NCBI GenBank assembly: GCA_023664865.1
Contig: JAMPEU010000008.1
Location: forward strand, 1-64,000
Origin: Butyrivibrio sp.
GTDB lineage: Bacteria; Bacillota; Clostridia; Lachnospirales; Lachnospiraceae
Direction: 5' to 3'
Length of the DNA: 64,000 nt
Shown here: positions 8,554 through 16,322 of the stretch, in pieces
How positions within the stretch are numbered: position 1 is the stretch's first letter
Layout: each line of letters begins with the position of its first letter
The notes under the pieces: model-generated
Told to the model about the DNA's origin: nothing
Seen by the model: only the letters and a program-made list of their open reading frames with translations
Database searches by the model: none
Program-made: the position numbers and the translations under genes

Positions 8554-10200
8554 TCAGGATACTTCATATTCCTTACTCCATTCTTTTGCGGATTCATATA
8601 GGTCATCATTTAAAACCAGCGCTATTACCAAAAGGTTTAAACTTCTTTTATCCGCTTCTACACGAACCATGGGATAATAGCGTTCATAGTTCTCCGGATG
8701 TTGTTCCATGTTCGCAAAAATATGCATCCAGTCCTTATCCTTAAGCAGAAGCTGATCATTTCGTTCTATCAAAAATATGCATCTCTCCTCATGAGATTTT
8801 TTCATCAATCCTTTATATTTCTTTTCCCTTGTTACCTTATTGTAAAACTGAAATGATTTTACAACCGCTTCCTTCAATGGCGGAACAATCGTATTGCCTT
8901 CTCTGTAATCGATCAAATCATCATAATCCAAATTATCATACTGTTCCCTTAAATCCTGCATGCCTTCCATGCGCTTATCCATACACTGGGTAAATACTTC
9001 TGCCGGATCCGCGTCTATCATTTCATCCATTTCCTCTTTTGCAATGTTTTCTTTAAAAAAATCAATTTCCGGAGCTGCTGCCTCCTTCGCAAGATACTGG
9101 TCTATATATCGGTCGGTGTTGCATTTATCGCCCAGTCCACTTCTTAATGCCTGTCTGATTTCATCAATCGGAATATAGCGCTCTGCCTTACGGTTATGGG
9201 CTCCGCCATATACAAAATTCGCCATTATTTCCCATATACTGTATGGCTGTTCGTTCTCCTGTTGTATATCCAGATAGTCCTCGGTATTCTTTTCTTTTAT
9301 ATGAAGCTTGGAATCCATGAGTGCATAAATGAATTTTTCATACTGGGGATTTCCCTCTCCATCTTCCATGCGCACAATACTGCAGAGTTCCTCCAAGCCC
9401 GCTCCCGAAGACAGATATGCTTTCAAATCCATTATAAATCCAATTGTTCCAATCATACTGCCTGCAAACCTTTTTTCCCAATATGCCTGTATAATATCTG
9501 CATTAAAATGGGCTCGTATAAAATCATAAAATGTTTCGTCCCGATTACCCAGATACAAAAATTCGAATACTTCTATTTTCTCATTTTCATTAAGCGGCAG
9601 CTTCCGGATGCGTTCATACAGTCGTTCCATGTCACAACGCGCTGGAATACGAATGGGGTTTTTCAAATACTGATTTGCCATTTCTACTGCCTCCCGGCAC
9701 TGTCCCTGCGTAATGTCCCCATGAATAAACACTTTTTCTCCCAGTCGGTCTTCAATCATGCAGGCAATCGACAACAGGTACATATGATAGGGTTCGCCCT
9801 GTGTTTTATCTCCCCACAGTGAATGCGTATGCCTATATTTTTCCCCTTGCCAGTCATAATCCATAAAGTCAAGGTTCGGCAGCACACCCATTATTGCGTC
9901 ACCGGCGTCACGGTTTATACCTTCACTGTCAACAAAATCTTTAAATAAACAATACCCTTCCGCCATATTTAACGTGTCATAATCCATCTCCGCACGCCAT
10001 CCACGTCTTATCCTGCCGCAATAATGTATTTCTCGTTCGCTGGTTCGCACTGCGCATACAACCTTATGTCCGGCATAGGAAATCGTACCCCTTTCTGCAA
10101 GCGGAAAAGCCTTTACAAGCTCTAATGATTCCTCATATACCTTGCTCCACTCTTTCTCCGTTACACTTTCTGATACTTCCAAATTAATAGATATTCCCAT
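8554..10200 (-). CDS. Large hypothetical protein, unknown family
   Basis: A 548-residue soluble protein that I do not recognise. It has no signal peptide or membrane segment. The N-terminal about 190 residues are mixed alpha/beta (MGISINLEVSESVTE; ISYAGHKVVCAVRT), followed by a long helical part rich in Asp, Glu, Arg and Tyr, including IPIDEIRQALRSG at about 345 and an acidic stretch EMDEMIDADPAEVF at about 403. No nucleotide-binding or catalytic motif was found. Codon use and base composition look like the neighbours. Upstream is an AT-rich gap and an Rpn fragment; downstream is the AAA/PD-(D/E)XK gene on the same strand, so an accessory role is likely but unproven. Confidence 0.75.
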   Translation of the reverse strand: MGISINLEVSESVTEKEWSKVYEESLELVKAFPLAERGTISYAGHKVVCAVRTSEREIHYCGRIRRGWRAEMDYDTLNMAEGYCLFKDFVDSEGINRDAGDAIMGVLPNLDFMDYDWQGEKYRHTHSLWGDKTQGEPYHMYLLSIACMIEDRLGEKVFIHGDITQGQCREAVEMANQYLKNPIRIPARCDMERLYERIRKLPLNENEKIEVFEFLYLGNRDETFYDFIRAHFNADIIQAYWEKRFAGSMIGTIGFIMDLKAYLSSGAGLEELCSIVRMEDGEGNPQYEKFIYALMDSKLHIKEKNTEDYLDIQQENEQPYSIWEIMANFVYGGAHNRKAERYIPIDEIRQALRSGLGDKCNTDRYIDQYLAKEAAAPEIDFFKENIAKEEMDEMIDADPAEVFTQCMDKRMEGMQDLREQYDNLDYDDLIDYREGNTIVPPLKEAVVKSFQFYNKVTREKKYKGLMKKSHEERCIFLIERNDQLLLKDKDWMHIFANMEQHPENYERYYPMVRVEADKRSLNLLVIALVLNDDLYESAKEWSKEYEVS

Positions 10201-10382
10201 TTTAATACCCCTTCTGTATGTTCTTTTTAACTGACTGTAACCTTCTGCATAGCAGTTATATTTCTTGAATACGTTTATATCTTATCATATTTACACAAAC
10301 TTCGCAATATATTTTTAACTTTTTTAAGTTAATAAATGTTTTATTTAAAATTATTATCAAAAAACATTATATTTATAATAAC

Positions 10383-10811
10383 AAATTCACACTCAATGTG
10401 TTAGACTTAAATCAGATTGAACTGGCAACGGACGATGACAAACAGTGGAAACTCGACTACTGGGCTCGTCTTTTCAAGGCAACCACATGGGAGGAATTAA
10501 AAATGTTAGCACAAAAAGATCCTATTTTCCAAGAAACCGGACAGCTTATCTTCCAGAAAAACCAGGACAAAAAAGCCTATGAATGGTGCGAATTTTTAAG
10601 ACAAGATGCTGAACGCGTCAGGCTGACGGATGAGTATCTTCGCCAAAAGAAACTTGAAGAACTTACGAAAGCAATTGCGGAAACGAAAGCTGAACTCGCT
10701 GAGAAAAAATCTGTCATTGCTGAAAAAGATTCCGCTATAGCACAGCAGCAGCTTCAGATTGAGCAGTTGCTTGCTGAAAATCAAAGATTAAAGAAAGCGC
10801 AGAGGTCATAA
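10383..10811 (+). pseudogene. Rpn-family (PD-(D/E)XK) gene remnant lacking nuclease domain
   Basis: The open frame begins near 10383 without a proper start (KFTLNVLDLNQIELAT) and matches the middle and C-terminal parts of Rpn/PDDEXK_2-type proteins, including WKLDYWARLFKATTWEEL. The N-terminal PD-(D/E)XK catalytic domain is absent; upstream DNA is AT-rich with no coding signal. The C-terminal part is an intact amphipathic coiled coil (ETKAELAEKKSVIAEKDSA). Its last six bases overlap convergently the end of the 2-epimerase gene. See the nested start at 10503. Confidence 0.75.
10503..10811 (+). CDS. Possible orphan Rpn intragenic antitoxin (102 residues)
   Basis: Inside the Rpn remnant, an in-frame ATG is preceded by GGAGG at a spacing of eight bases, giving a complete 102-residue helical, coiled-coil protein starting MLAQKDPIFQE. 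For Rpn proteins it is established that an in-frame internal start can make a short C-terminal protein that binds and inhibits the full nuclease. Here the nuclease part is gone but this small gene is uninterrupted, so it may be a solitary antitoxin. Translation is inferred from the ribosome site alone; a fossil is the alternative. Confidence 0.5.
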   Translation: MLAQKDPIFQETGQLIFQKNQDKKAYEWCEFLRQDAERVRLTDEYLRQKKLEELTKAIAETKAELAEKKSVIAEKDSAIAQQQLQIEQLLAENQRLKKAQRS

Positions 10812-11915
10812 ATCTGTAGGAGAACCATTTTCCAAAATATCCGCAATACGTTCACAAGCATGCCCGTCTCCATATGGATTAGAGGCATGTTTCATCATAT
10901 CGTACGCTTCATTATCGTTTAGCAGCCTGCTGAATTCTTCATAAATCGTGTTTTCATGTGTGCCGACCAGCCTTAGCGTTCCTGCCTCAATCCCTTCGGG
11001 GCGTTCAGTGGTATCCCGCATTACCAATACCGGCTTTCCTAAAGACGGCGCTTCTTCCTGAATACCGCCGGAATCCGTAAGAATTAAGTAGCTGTGTTTC
11101 ATAAAATTATGAAAATCCAATACGTCTAATGGTTCTATAATATGTATGCGCTCTTCGTTTCCAAAGACTTCTTCTGCCGTTTGGCGGACCTGCGGATTCA
11201 TATGTATCGGATAAATCGCCTTTACATCAGGGTGTTCGTCCATAACCCGCCGTATTGCCTGAAACATGTTCTGCATAGGCGTTCCAAGGTTCTCCCTCCT
11301 ATGCGCCGTAATAAGGATTAATTTTGAATCAGATGCCCATGCAAGTTCAGGATGAGCATAATCTTCTCTAACGGTATATTTCATAGCATCAATTGCCGTA
11401 TTGCCTGTTATCCAAATTTTTTCGGCATCCTTGCCTTCCTTGATTAAATTTTCTTTTGCCAATACAGTCGGGGCAAAATTATAATGCGATATAATAGATA
11501 CAGCCTCTCTATTAAATTCTTCTGGGTAAGGAGAAAAAATATCATAGGTTCTCAACCCAGCTTCTACATGACCTACTGGAATCTGCAAATAAAAACAGGC
11601 CAGCGCTGTTGCAAAAGTTGTGGAAGTATCTCCATGAACCAGTACAACGTCCGGCCTGCTTGTCTGTAATATTGGTTTAATTGTATTTAGAATATTTATT
11701 GTCACATCGAATAAAGTCTGGTTGTCTTTCATAATAGAAAGGTCATAATCCGGGATTATATCAAAGAATTGAAGAACTTGTTCCAACATCTGCCTATGCT
11801 GACCTGTCACGCAGACGATGGCATTTATATTAGGACGGTTTTTCAGCTCCTTTACCAAAGGACACATTTTGATTGCTTCCGGTCTTGTACCGAAAACTAA
11901 CATTATTTTTTTCAT
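10806..11915 (-). CDS. wecB: UDP-N-acetylglucosamine 2-epimerase (non-hydrolysing)
   Basis: Converts UDP-GlcNAc to UDP-ManNAc in the cytoplasm. The 369-residue length is normal. Family motifs are FGTRPEAIKM (8-17), HVEAGLRT, PEEFNREA, ITAHRREN and the uracil/diphosphate-binding DSGGIQEEA near residue 280. It is the last gene of the minus-strand glycan locus; the UDP-ManNAc it makes is the natural substrate of the WecC-like dehydrogenase at 41504-42727, so together they would supply UDP-ManNAcA. Good RBS is not evident (AAGGAGTTAAAG lies before the ATG). Confidence 0.93.
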   Translation of the reverse strand: MKKIMLVFGTRPEAIKMCPLVKELKNRPNINAIVCVTGQHRQMLEQVLQFFDIIPDYDLSIMKDNQTLFDVTINILNTIKPILQTSRPDVVLVHGDTSTTFATALACFYLQIPVGHVEAGLRTYDIFSPYPEEFNREAVSIISHYNFAPTVLAKENLIKEGKDAEKIWITGNTAIDAMKYTVREDYAHPELAWASDSKLILITAHRRENLGTPMQNMFQAIRRVMDEHPDVKAIYPIHMNPQVRQTAEEVFGNEERIHIIEPLDVLDFHNFMKHSYLILTDSGGIQEEAPSLGKPVLVMRDTTERPEGIEAGTLRLVGTHENTIYEEFSRLLNDNEAYDMMKHASNPYGDGHACERIADILENGSPTDL

Positions 11916-12095
11916 TGTTTACTTTAACTCCTTGTTCCTTATTTTTGTTTTAAGTTGTACTTTTACTATATGGTGATTTTGCACAATACAATATCTTGCG
12001 GTATATTGATAGTTTTTATATGTTTTATGGCATATATTGATTTTAACTTGGATTTATCGTAATTACGTCTATGATTTTTCTACATATTCGCACAA
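11916..12095. other. AT-rich divergent leader, duplicated at 15.9 kb
   Basis: Non-coding gap between wecB (minus) and the Rpn-like gene (plus). It contains TTTTGCACAATACA followed by TATCTTG (11977-11998), repeated with one change at 15956-15977 in front of the second Rpn-like copy. Similarity runs, imperfectly, for roughly 130 bases to TTTTTCTACA. It probably carries promoter elements for both directions; no clear -35/-10 pair could be fixed. Confidence 0.4.
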
Positions 12096-12230
12096 TGACA
12101 AATTAGCTTGAATGTGTTAGGCTTGACTAAAAGCAGTCTGACAACAGACGAGAGCTGGTTCTGGAATCCCAGTTATCGAACTTGTCTTTTCAAATCAACT
12201 ATGTGGGAAAGAAAAATGAAGGAGGTAAGC
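12096..12230 (+). pseudogene. Degenerate Rpn-family fragment
   Basis: Aligns with 10383-10510: both start AAATT, share AATGTGTTAG, the ACGA motif of the ATDDD region and CTTTTCAA before ATGTGGGA. The homologous reading frame here is broken (TGA within the first few codons, small length changes), so this is a decayed copy of the remnant at 10.4 kb. It directly abuts the ribosome site of the intact gene at 12233. Confidence 0.6.
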
Positions 12231-12232
12231 CC

Positions 12233-13072
12233 ATGTTTTCATCCGCTATCCAAATCGATCTCCGTGACTACCGCCATATACTGGAATTTAATGTCGATTA
12301 TATTCTGAAAGATGGAAACTATAAGATTGAACTGCTAATTGTCAAAAAACACGCATCTGAAATAATCCCAAAGGATATCGCCCGAATATTCAATACCCTA
12401 AATATCCTCGAAAATACCGGGCTGGACTCTTCTGTAAATACCGACTGTTATTACAAAGCAATCGGCTATGCTGGATTCCTGATAGAGCAGAAAGGTAAAG
12501 TCTGCGAGTACCACGAAACCGACGTTAGTATTTCTTTTCTATGCATGCATTACCCAAGGGAGCTTGTTAAACATTTAACAGAAGACAGAAAATTATCTAT
12601 TGAAAAATCCGCCCCAGGGGTATATCATATCAATAAAGAGATTTTTAATGCACAAATTATCGTTATCCGTGAGCTTTCTCCTGACGACAGCCTGTACCTG
12701 CGCTGCCTGACGGACAAGCTTACGGATACAGAGCTTATTAAAAGGCTTGCAGAAGACTATCAAGCCCACCATGAGCAGAATCCAGTTATCTACACGCAGT
12801 ATCTGAGCCAGTTAATCATAGCAAACAGCACAGAGAAAGGAGGCAATCCCATGGTTTGTGAGGAACTTTTTAACTTATTTGGCACAAGCTCCGAAGAAGT
12901 CACTGAAAAGGCAAGGAAAGAGGCTACAAAAGAAGCAGCAGCAAAGGCAGAGGCGTATTATCAGCCGAAGATTGATGAGCTGTCATCGGCTAATAATGCC
13001 CTATCTTCAAAGATAGATTACCTGCAGAACCTCTTAACGCAGCACAATATTCCATTCAGTTATGAGTCATAA
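12233..13072 (+). CDS. Rpn-like PD-(D/E)XK protein, copy 1, catalytic residues lost
   Basis: A 279-residue protein; start fixed by GGAGG seven bases before ATG. The N-terminal domain (SSAIQIDLRDYRHILEF) is the same fold as copy 2 at 16323. In copy 2 a PD-(D/E)XK pattern can be read as D62...E89-I-K91; here the equivalents are E33 and E60-N-T62, so the metal-binding Asp and catalytic Lys are replaced and nuclease activity is unlikely. From about residue 122 to the end the two copies are almost identical in DNA, while the first third is clearly divergent. The C-terminus is a coiled coil. A strong internal start lies at 12851. Confidence 0.8.
   Translation: MFSSAIQIDLRDYRHILEFNVDYILKDGNYKIELLIVKKHASEIIPKDIARIFNTLNILENTGLDSSVNTDCYYKAIGYAGFLIEQKGKVCEYHETDVSISFLCMHYPRELVKHLTEDRKLSIEKSAPGVYHINKEIFNAQIIVIRELSPDDSLYLRCLTDKLTDTELIKRLAEDYQAHHEQNPVIYTQYLSQLIIANSTEKGGNPMVCEELFNLFGTSSEEVTEKARKEATKEAAAKAEAYYQPKIDELSSANNALSSKIDYLQNLLTQHNIPFSYES
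12851..13072 (+). CDS. Nested in-frame C-terminal protein (candidate antitoxin), copy 1
   Basis: AAAGGAGG lies seven bases before an in-frame ATG (MVCEELFNLFGTSSEEV), predicting a 73-residue Glu/Lys/Ala-rich coiled-coil protein identical in reading frame to the parent's C-terminus. This ribosome site is stronger than that of most genes in the window and is conserved exactly in copy 2. It fits the intragenic antitoxin arrangement known for Rpn proteins. Expression is inferred. Confidence 0.55.
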   Translation: MVCEELFNLFGTSSEEVTEKARKEATKEAAAKAEAYYQPKIDELSSANNALSSKIDYLQNLLTQHNIPFSYES

Positions 13073-13083
13073 GGGTATATTAT

Positions 13084-13109
13084 AAGCCGTCCTTTTCGGG
13101 GCGGCTTTT
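13084..13109 (+). terminator. Rho-independent terminator
   Basis: AAGCCGTCC (13084-13092) pairs with GGGCGGCTT (13099-13107), one G-T pair, followed by TTG. It ends the copy 1 Rpn-like transcript; copy 2 has its counterpart at 17261. Confidence 0.8.
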
Positions 13110-13125
13110 GTAATATATTTCATTT

Positions 13126-13317
13126 TCACGGATATTTCAGCAACACATCCAATATTTCTTCCATCATCATGTGGTTTTTCGGCGGAAGCGCCCTTATTTT
13201 ATTGCCAATTGATATATCATCAAGTGCAACCTTGCTATCTTCTTCAATTTCCATTCCGATAAAGAAACTGGAGAGCGATAGCCGATTTGCAATTTGTTTG
13301 TTAATTTCGTCTTGCAT
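13126..13317 (-). pseudogene. XRE-family regulator with its HTH domain deleted in frame
   Basis: A 63-residue open frame that equals the 112-residue regulator at 23618-23956 minus about 49 residues. It keeps the N-terminus MQDEINKQIANRLS and the C-terminal half starting LSSFFIGMEIEE and ending EILDVLLKYP, but the helix-turn-helix in between is gone, without frameshift. Ribosome site (GGAGCGATTACT), upstream DNA and downstream DNA are also homologous to the full copy. If translated it could be a dimerisation-only, dominant-negative partner; it may equally be decayed. Short intergenic genes of this type are easily missed. Confidence 0.65.
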
Positions 13318-13437
13318 AGTAATCGCTCCTTTTCCATTTATCTTGTGCTATGCTTTAGTATTACTGCAGCCAGTATTTGACTACTCGAATATAATTGTTC
13401 TTATATCTTTTTGAAATACGGCAAAATGCCAAATTCG

Positions 13438-14835
13438 TTAAAATCCCCCATAAATGAACGCCGTATCTCCATGGTAGAAAAATGCCAACGTCAGCAGAAT
13501 TACCGTCCACAATATAAACCATGATGAAAACTTATTATAGTCAAGCAGAAGGTATGAAACTTCCCCCTCTTTCTTCCACAGCGTATAAATGCACACTACA
13601 GCCAGTAAAATTAAAAATATAATCGTATACACATAAATATAATGAACGCCGTCCGCCATAACAAACATTCTATACACGAATGTCAAGGCTGTTTCTATAC
13701 TGTCTGCGCGGAACAATACCCAGCCCAAATTGACAAATAAAAAAGTCAGTATAATTGAAACGCCCTTGCTAAGCCTTTTCCCGGCAGACGATTGTATGTG
13801 CCACCCTCTCTGGTTTACCAGCTCCTTAAATAGTTTATGAACCACAGAACCGATTCCATGGTACAGGCCCCACAACACGAAAGTCCATCCGGCTCCATGC
13901 CAGATGCCGCTCAACAACATTACGATTAATAGATTAATGCAAGTCCTTTTAATCCCCCTTCTGCTGCCCCCGAGTGGAATATAGACATACTCTTTAAGCC
14001 AGCTTGATAAGCTAATGTGCCAGCGTTTCCAAAACTCTGCCGGATTCTGCGCGATATACGGCAGATTAAAATTCCTTCCTATGTCATATCCCAATGCTCT
14101 GGCAATTCCAACCGCCATGTCTGAATACCCTGAGAAATCACAATAAATTTGAATGGAATATGCCAATGTTGTAACCAGTATGGACATACCGCTATAAACG
14201 TGCGGGGCAGCATACACTGCATCCACCGCACGCCCCAGACGGTCCGCAATTACGATTTTCTTTACAATGCCCATCAGAAAAATCTGCGCGCCATCCGCAA
14301 TGTTCTGCATCTTAACCGGGTGCTGTTGTTCCAGTTGCTTTAAAAAGTCATGTGCCTTCACAATCGGGCCGGAAGTAATTTGCGGAAAGAATCCAATATA
14401 CAAAGCGACTTTTTTAAATGATTTCTCTATATGGATTTTTCCCTGATAAGCGTCTATGATATAGCTCACTGCCTGAAAAGTATAAAAGGACAATCCTAAA
14501 GGCAGGGCGATGGTTAAATTGCCCCCCCCGCATCCATTATTAATCAATAAGCCACTATACTTATATATTGCCAAAACACCTATTTCAAGCGTTATGCTCA
14601 AAAGCAATGCCAGCCTTTTTATAGATAGCCTGTTAATTGAAAAAGCCTTGGCTGCACAATATGCAACAACTGTCTGAAAAAGCAAAATCGGTAAAAATCG
14701 AATATCCGCATACGCATAAAAAATATAGCTTGCAATAAGCAAAATGTTTTGCCGTGCTAATTCTTTTTTTGACAACTTAAGCGCAATAAAAAGGGCTATG
14801 ATAAAAACGACAAATGCCACAGACAACATATTCAT
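13438..14835 (-). CDS. MBOAT-family O-acyltransferase (AlgI-like) with G8 tract
   Basis: Polytopic membrane protein (465 residues) that moves acyl groups across the membrane for O-acylation of extracytoplasmic polymers. Diagnostic residues are the conserved His in RWHISLSSWL (H273) and the catalytic His in SGIWHGAGW (H313); LPLGLSFYTFQ (about 111-121) is also typical. Eight consecutive G encode Gly103-Gly105 (complement at 14522-14529), currently in frame; slippage there would truncate the protein before the active site. Its start overlaps the stop of the SGNH gene by four bases, forming an acyl-transfer pair. Confidence 0.92.
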   Translation of the reverse strand: MNMLSVAFVVFIIALFIALKLSKKELARQNILLIASYIFYAYADIRFLPILLFQTVVAYCAAKAFSINRLSIKRLALLLSITLEIGVLAIYKYSGLLINNGCGGGNLTIALPLGLSFYTFQAVSYIIDAYQGKIHIEKSFKKVALYIGFFPQITSGPIVKAHDFLKQLEQQHPVKMQNIADGAQIFLMGIVKKIVIADRLGRAVDAVYAAPHVYSGMSILVTTLAYSIQIYCDFSGYSDMAVGIARALGYDIGRNFNLPYIAQNPAEFWKRWHISLSSWLKEYVYIPLGGSRRGIKRTCINLLIVMLLSGIWHGAGWTFVLWGLYHGIGSVVHKLFKELVNQRGWHIQSSAGKRLSKGVSIILTFLFVNLGWVLFRADSIETALTFVYRMFVMADGVHYIYVYTIIFLILLAVVCIYTLWKKEGEVSYLLLDYNKFSSWFILWTVILLTLAFFYHGDTAFIYGGF

Positions 14836-15878
14836 TTTAAATCTACCCCCTGTATCCCCATCAAAATTTGATAGAGTTCTTGGGCAATAATCGCATGTCC
14901 GTCTTCATTTAAATGGCCTTGCCCCATTTCTGTATTCGCAAATCCATATGGAACTGTATAGTCTGACTCATATGCCTCTATAAAAGCATCTCCCATATCA
15001 GCAAAGATGATGTTATTTCTTTCGCATGCACTTTTAAATATGTCATACGTTTCTTCGTCACGGGCAATTACCATTCCATCGCTGCTGAGTTCAATCTTTG
15101 GATGATAAAATATAATAATTGGGTTTTCATATTCTTCCCTTATTAGGGAAAGGGCTTCATTTAACAACTTGTTATAATGCGACACGTCAATAATATCTTC
15201 TTCCTGCTCTTGTAACGGCATCCACCTTAATCCAAACGGATTTTCTTCCGGCAAATCTATACCTTTTAACTGCTCGCTTACAATAAGCTTTGCAAGGGGC
15301 AGCGCCTGCTTGATGCACGCGGTAAATTTCTGCTTTACAGTCATATTGTCAACTAAATTGCTGCCTTTAGAGCTTGAATCATATACCGTTTGATTTAAGC
15401 TGTCATTTAAGTCATCTATAGAAAATGTGGTTGAACCAATCTCTATAATTACTGCGTTTGAATCCGGAAATTCACTAATTCCGGCTTTAAACCCTTTCAC
15501 AACTGTCGGGAAATGATTGGCTGATGCAGCAATATTGTACGCTTTTAAGCACTCTTTAGTTCCGCCTAAAAACTGATTTAGAACGGCAGTCATATTTTTT
15601 CCCTGTGCAAACTGCACCCCTTCAACCTGTGACGAACCCATTAATAAAACATAGGATTCAGCCAGTTCTCCATCAATATTGTTGTATCCATTCTTATCAA
15701 ATCGAAGAATACCGTATCCTTCTGTGCCATATATGTAATACCTGTTTGGAATGTGTATTCTTGTTGCCCCATTCTTCCTATACAATCCCCCAGGTCCTGA
15801 ATTATATGCCATGCACAATAAATTACATATTAAAAAGCTGCATATAAAAGCCAATAATGCTTTATGCCATTTTTTCAT
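14832..15878 (-). CDS. SGNH/GDSL-like exported protein, partner of MBOAT
   Basis: A 348-residue protein with an N-terminal signal/anchor (LLAFICSFLICNLLCMAY). YVLLMGSSQVEG (about 77-88) fits block I of SGNH hydrolases, with Ser82 or Ser83 as nucleophile, and LNEDGHAII near the C-terminus supplies the Asp-x-x-His-like block V. In polysaccharide acetylation systems such as AlgI/AlgJ, the MBOAT protein passes the acyl group to an extracytoplasmic SGNH protein that esterifies the polymer; the four-base coupling with the MBOAT gene supports that role here. Acceptor sugar unknown. Confidence 0.75.
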   Translation of the reverse strand: MKKWHKALLAFICSFLICNLLCMAYNSGPGGLYRKNGATRIHIPNRYYIYGTEGYGILRFDKNGYNNIDGELAESYVLLMGSSQVEGVQFAQGKNMTAVLNQFLGGTKECLKAYNIAASANHFPTVVKGFKAGISEFPDSNAVIIEIGSTTFSIDDLNDSLNQTVYDSSSKGSNLVDNMTVKQKFTACIKQALPLAKLIVSEQLKGIDLPEENPFGLRWMPLQEQEEDIIDVSHYNKLLNEALSLIREEYENPIIIFYHPKIELSSDGMVIARDEETYDIFKSACERNNIIFADMGDAFIEAYESDYTVPYGFANTEMGQGHLNEDGHAIIAQELYQILMGIQGVDLK

Positions 15879-16322
15879 TTACTCATTTCTCCTTGTGTAA
15901 TGTTTATAAAACTTTATATTCTCTATTTTATGTTGTGGGTGGATACAAAGGTACATTTTGCACAATACATTATCTTGTATCCCATCAGGCGATTTCATGT
16001 ACTTTTATACCATATAATGATTTTTATCCTACTTTATCACAAGCATGCACATATTTTTTTCTACACCCGTCAAGCCATAAACCGCTTGCTTTATCTATAT
16101 ATATCGCGTAAAATCTATCTATCAGAAATCTATCATACATTCTGCAGGACACTATGTCTTGTCATATAGCTTTACCACTGCGGCATATCGCCGTTTAGTC
16201 CTATTGTTATTATGACTTACCATCAGTACCAGTCTGTGTTATCAGTCCGTTTTATGAAGTATTTCTATTTACTATAATCTCTCAAAGCATCATGCTTTGC
16301 TATTCTATGAAAGGCGTTATCT
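15879..16322. other. Non-coding divergent region before Rpn-like copy 2
   Basis: This 444-base AT-rich gap separates the SGNH gene (minus) and Rpn-like copy 2 (plus). The first about 190 bases are related to the leader at 11.95 kb. Open frames of 84-101 codons cross it but have no ribosome sites and biased, membrane-like translations typical of AT-rich noise. No promoter could be placed with confidence. Confidence 0.4.

Noticed and set aside
7920..8744. 274-codon plus-strand open frame
   Set aside because: Antisense shadow of the AAA/PD-(D/E)XK gene and the end of the orphan gene; no ribosome site or protein-like composition.
15857..16169. 84- and 101-codon plus-strand open frames
   Set aside because: AT-rich noise without ribosome sites, overlapping the start of the SGNH gene.
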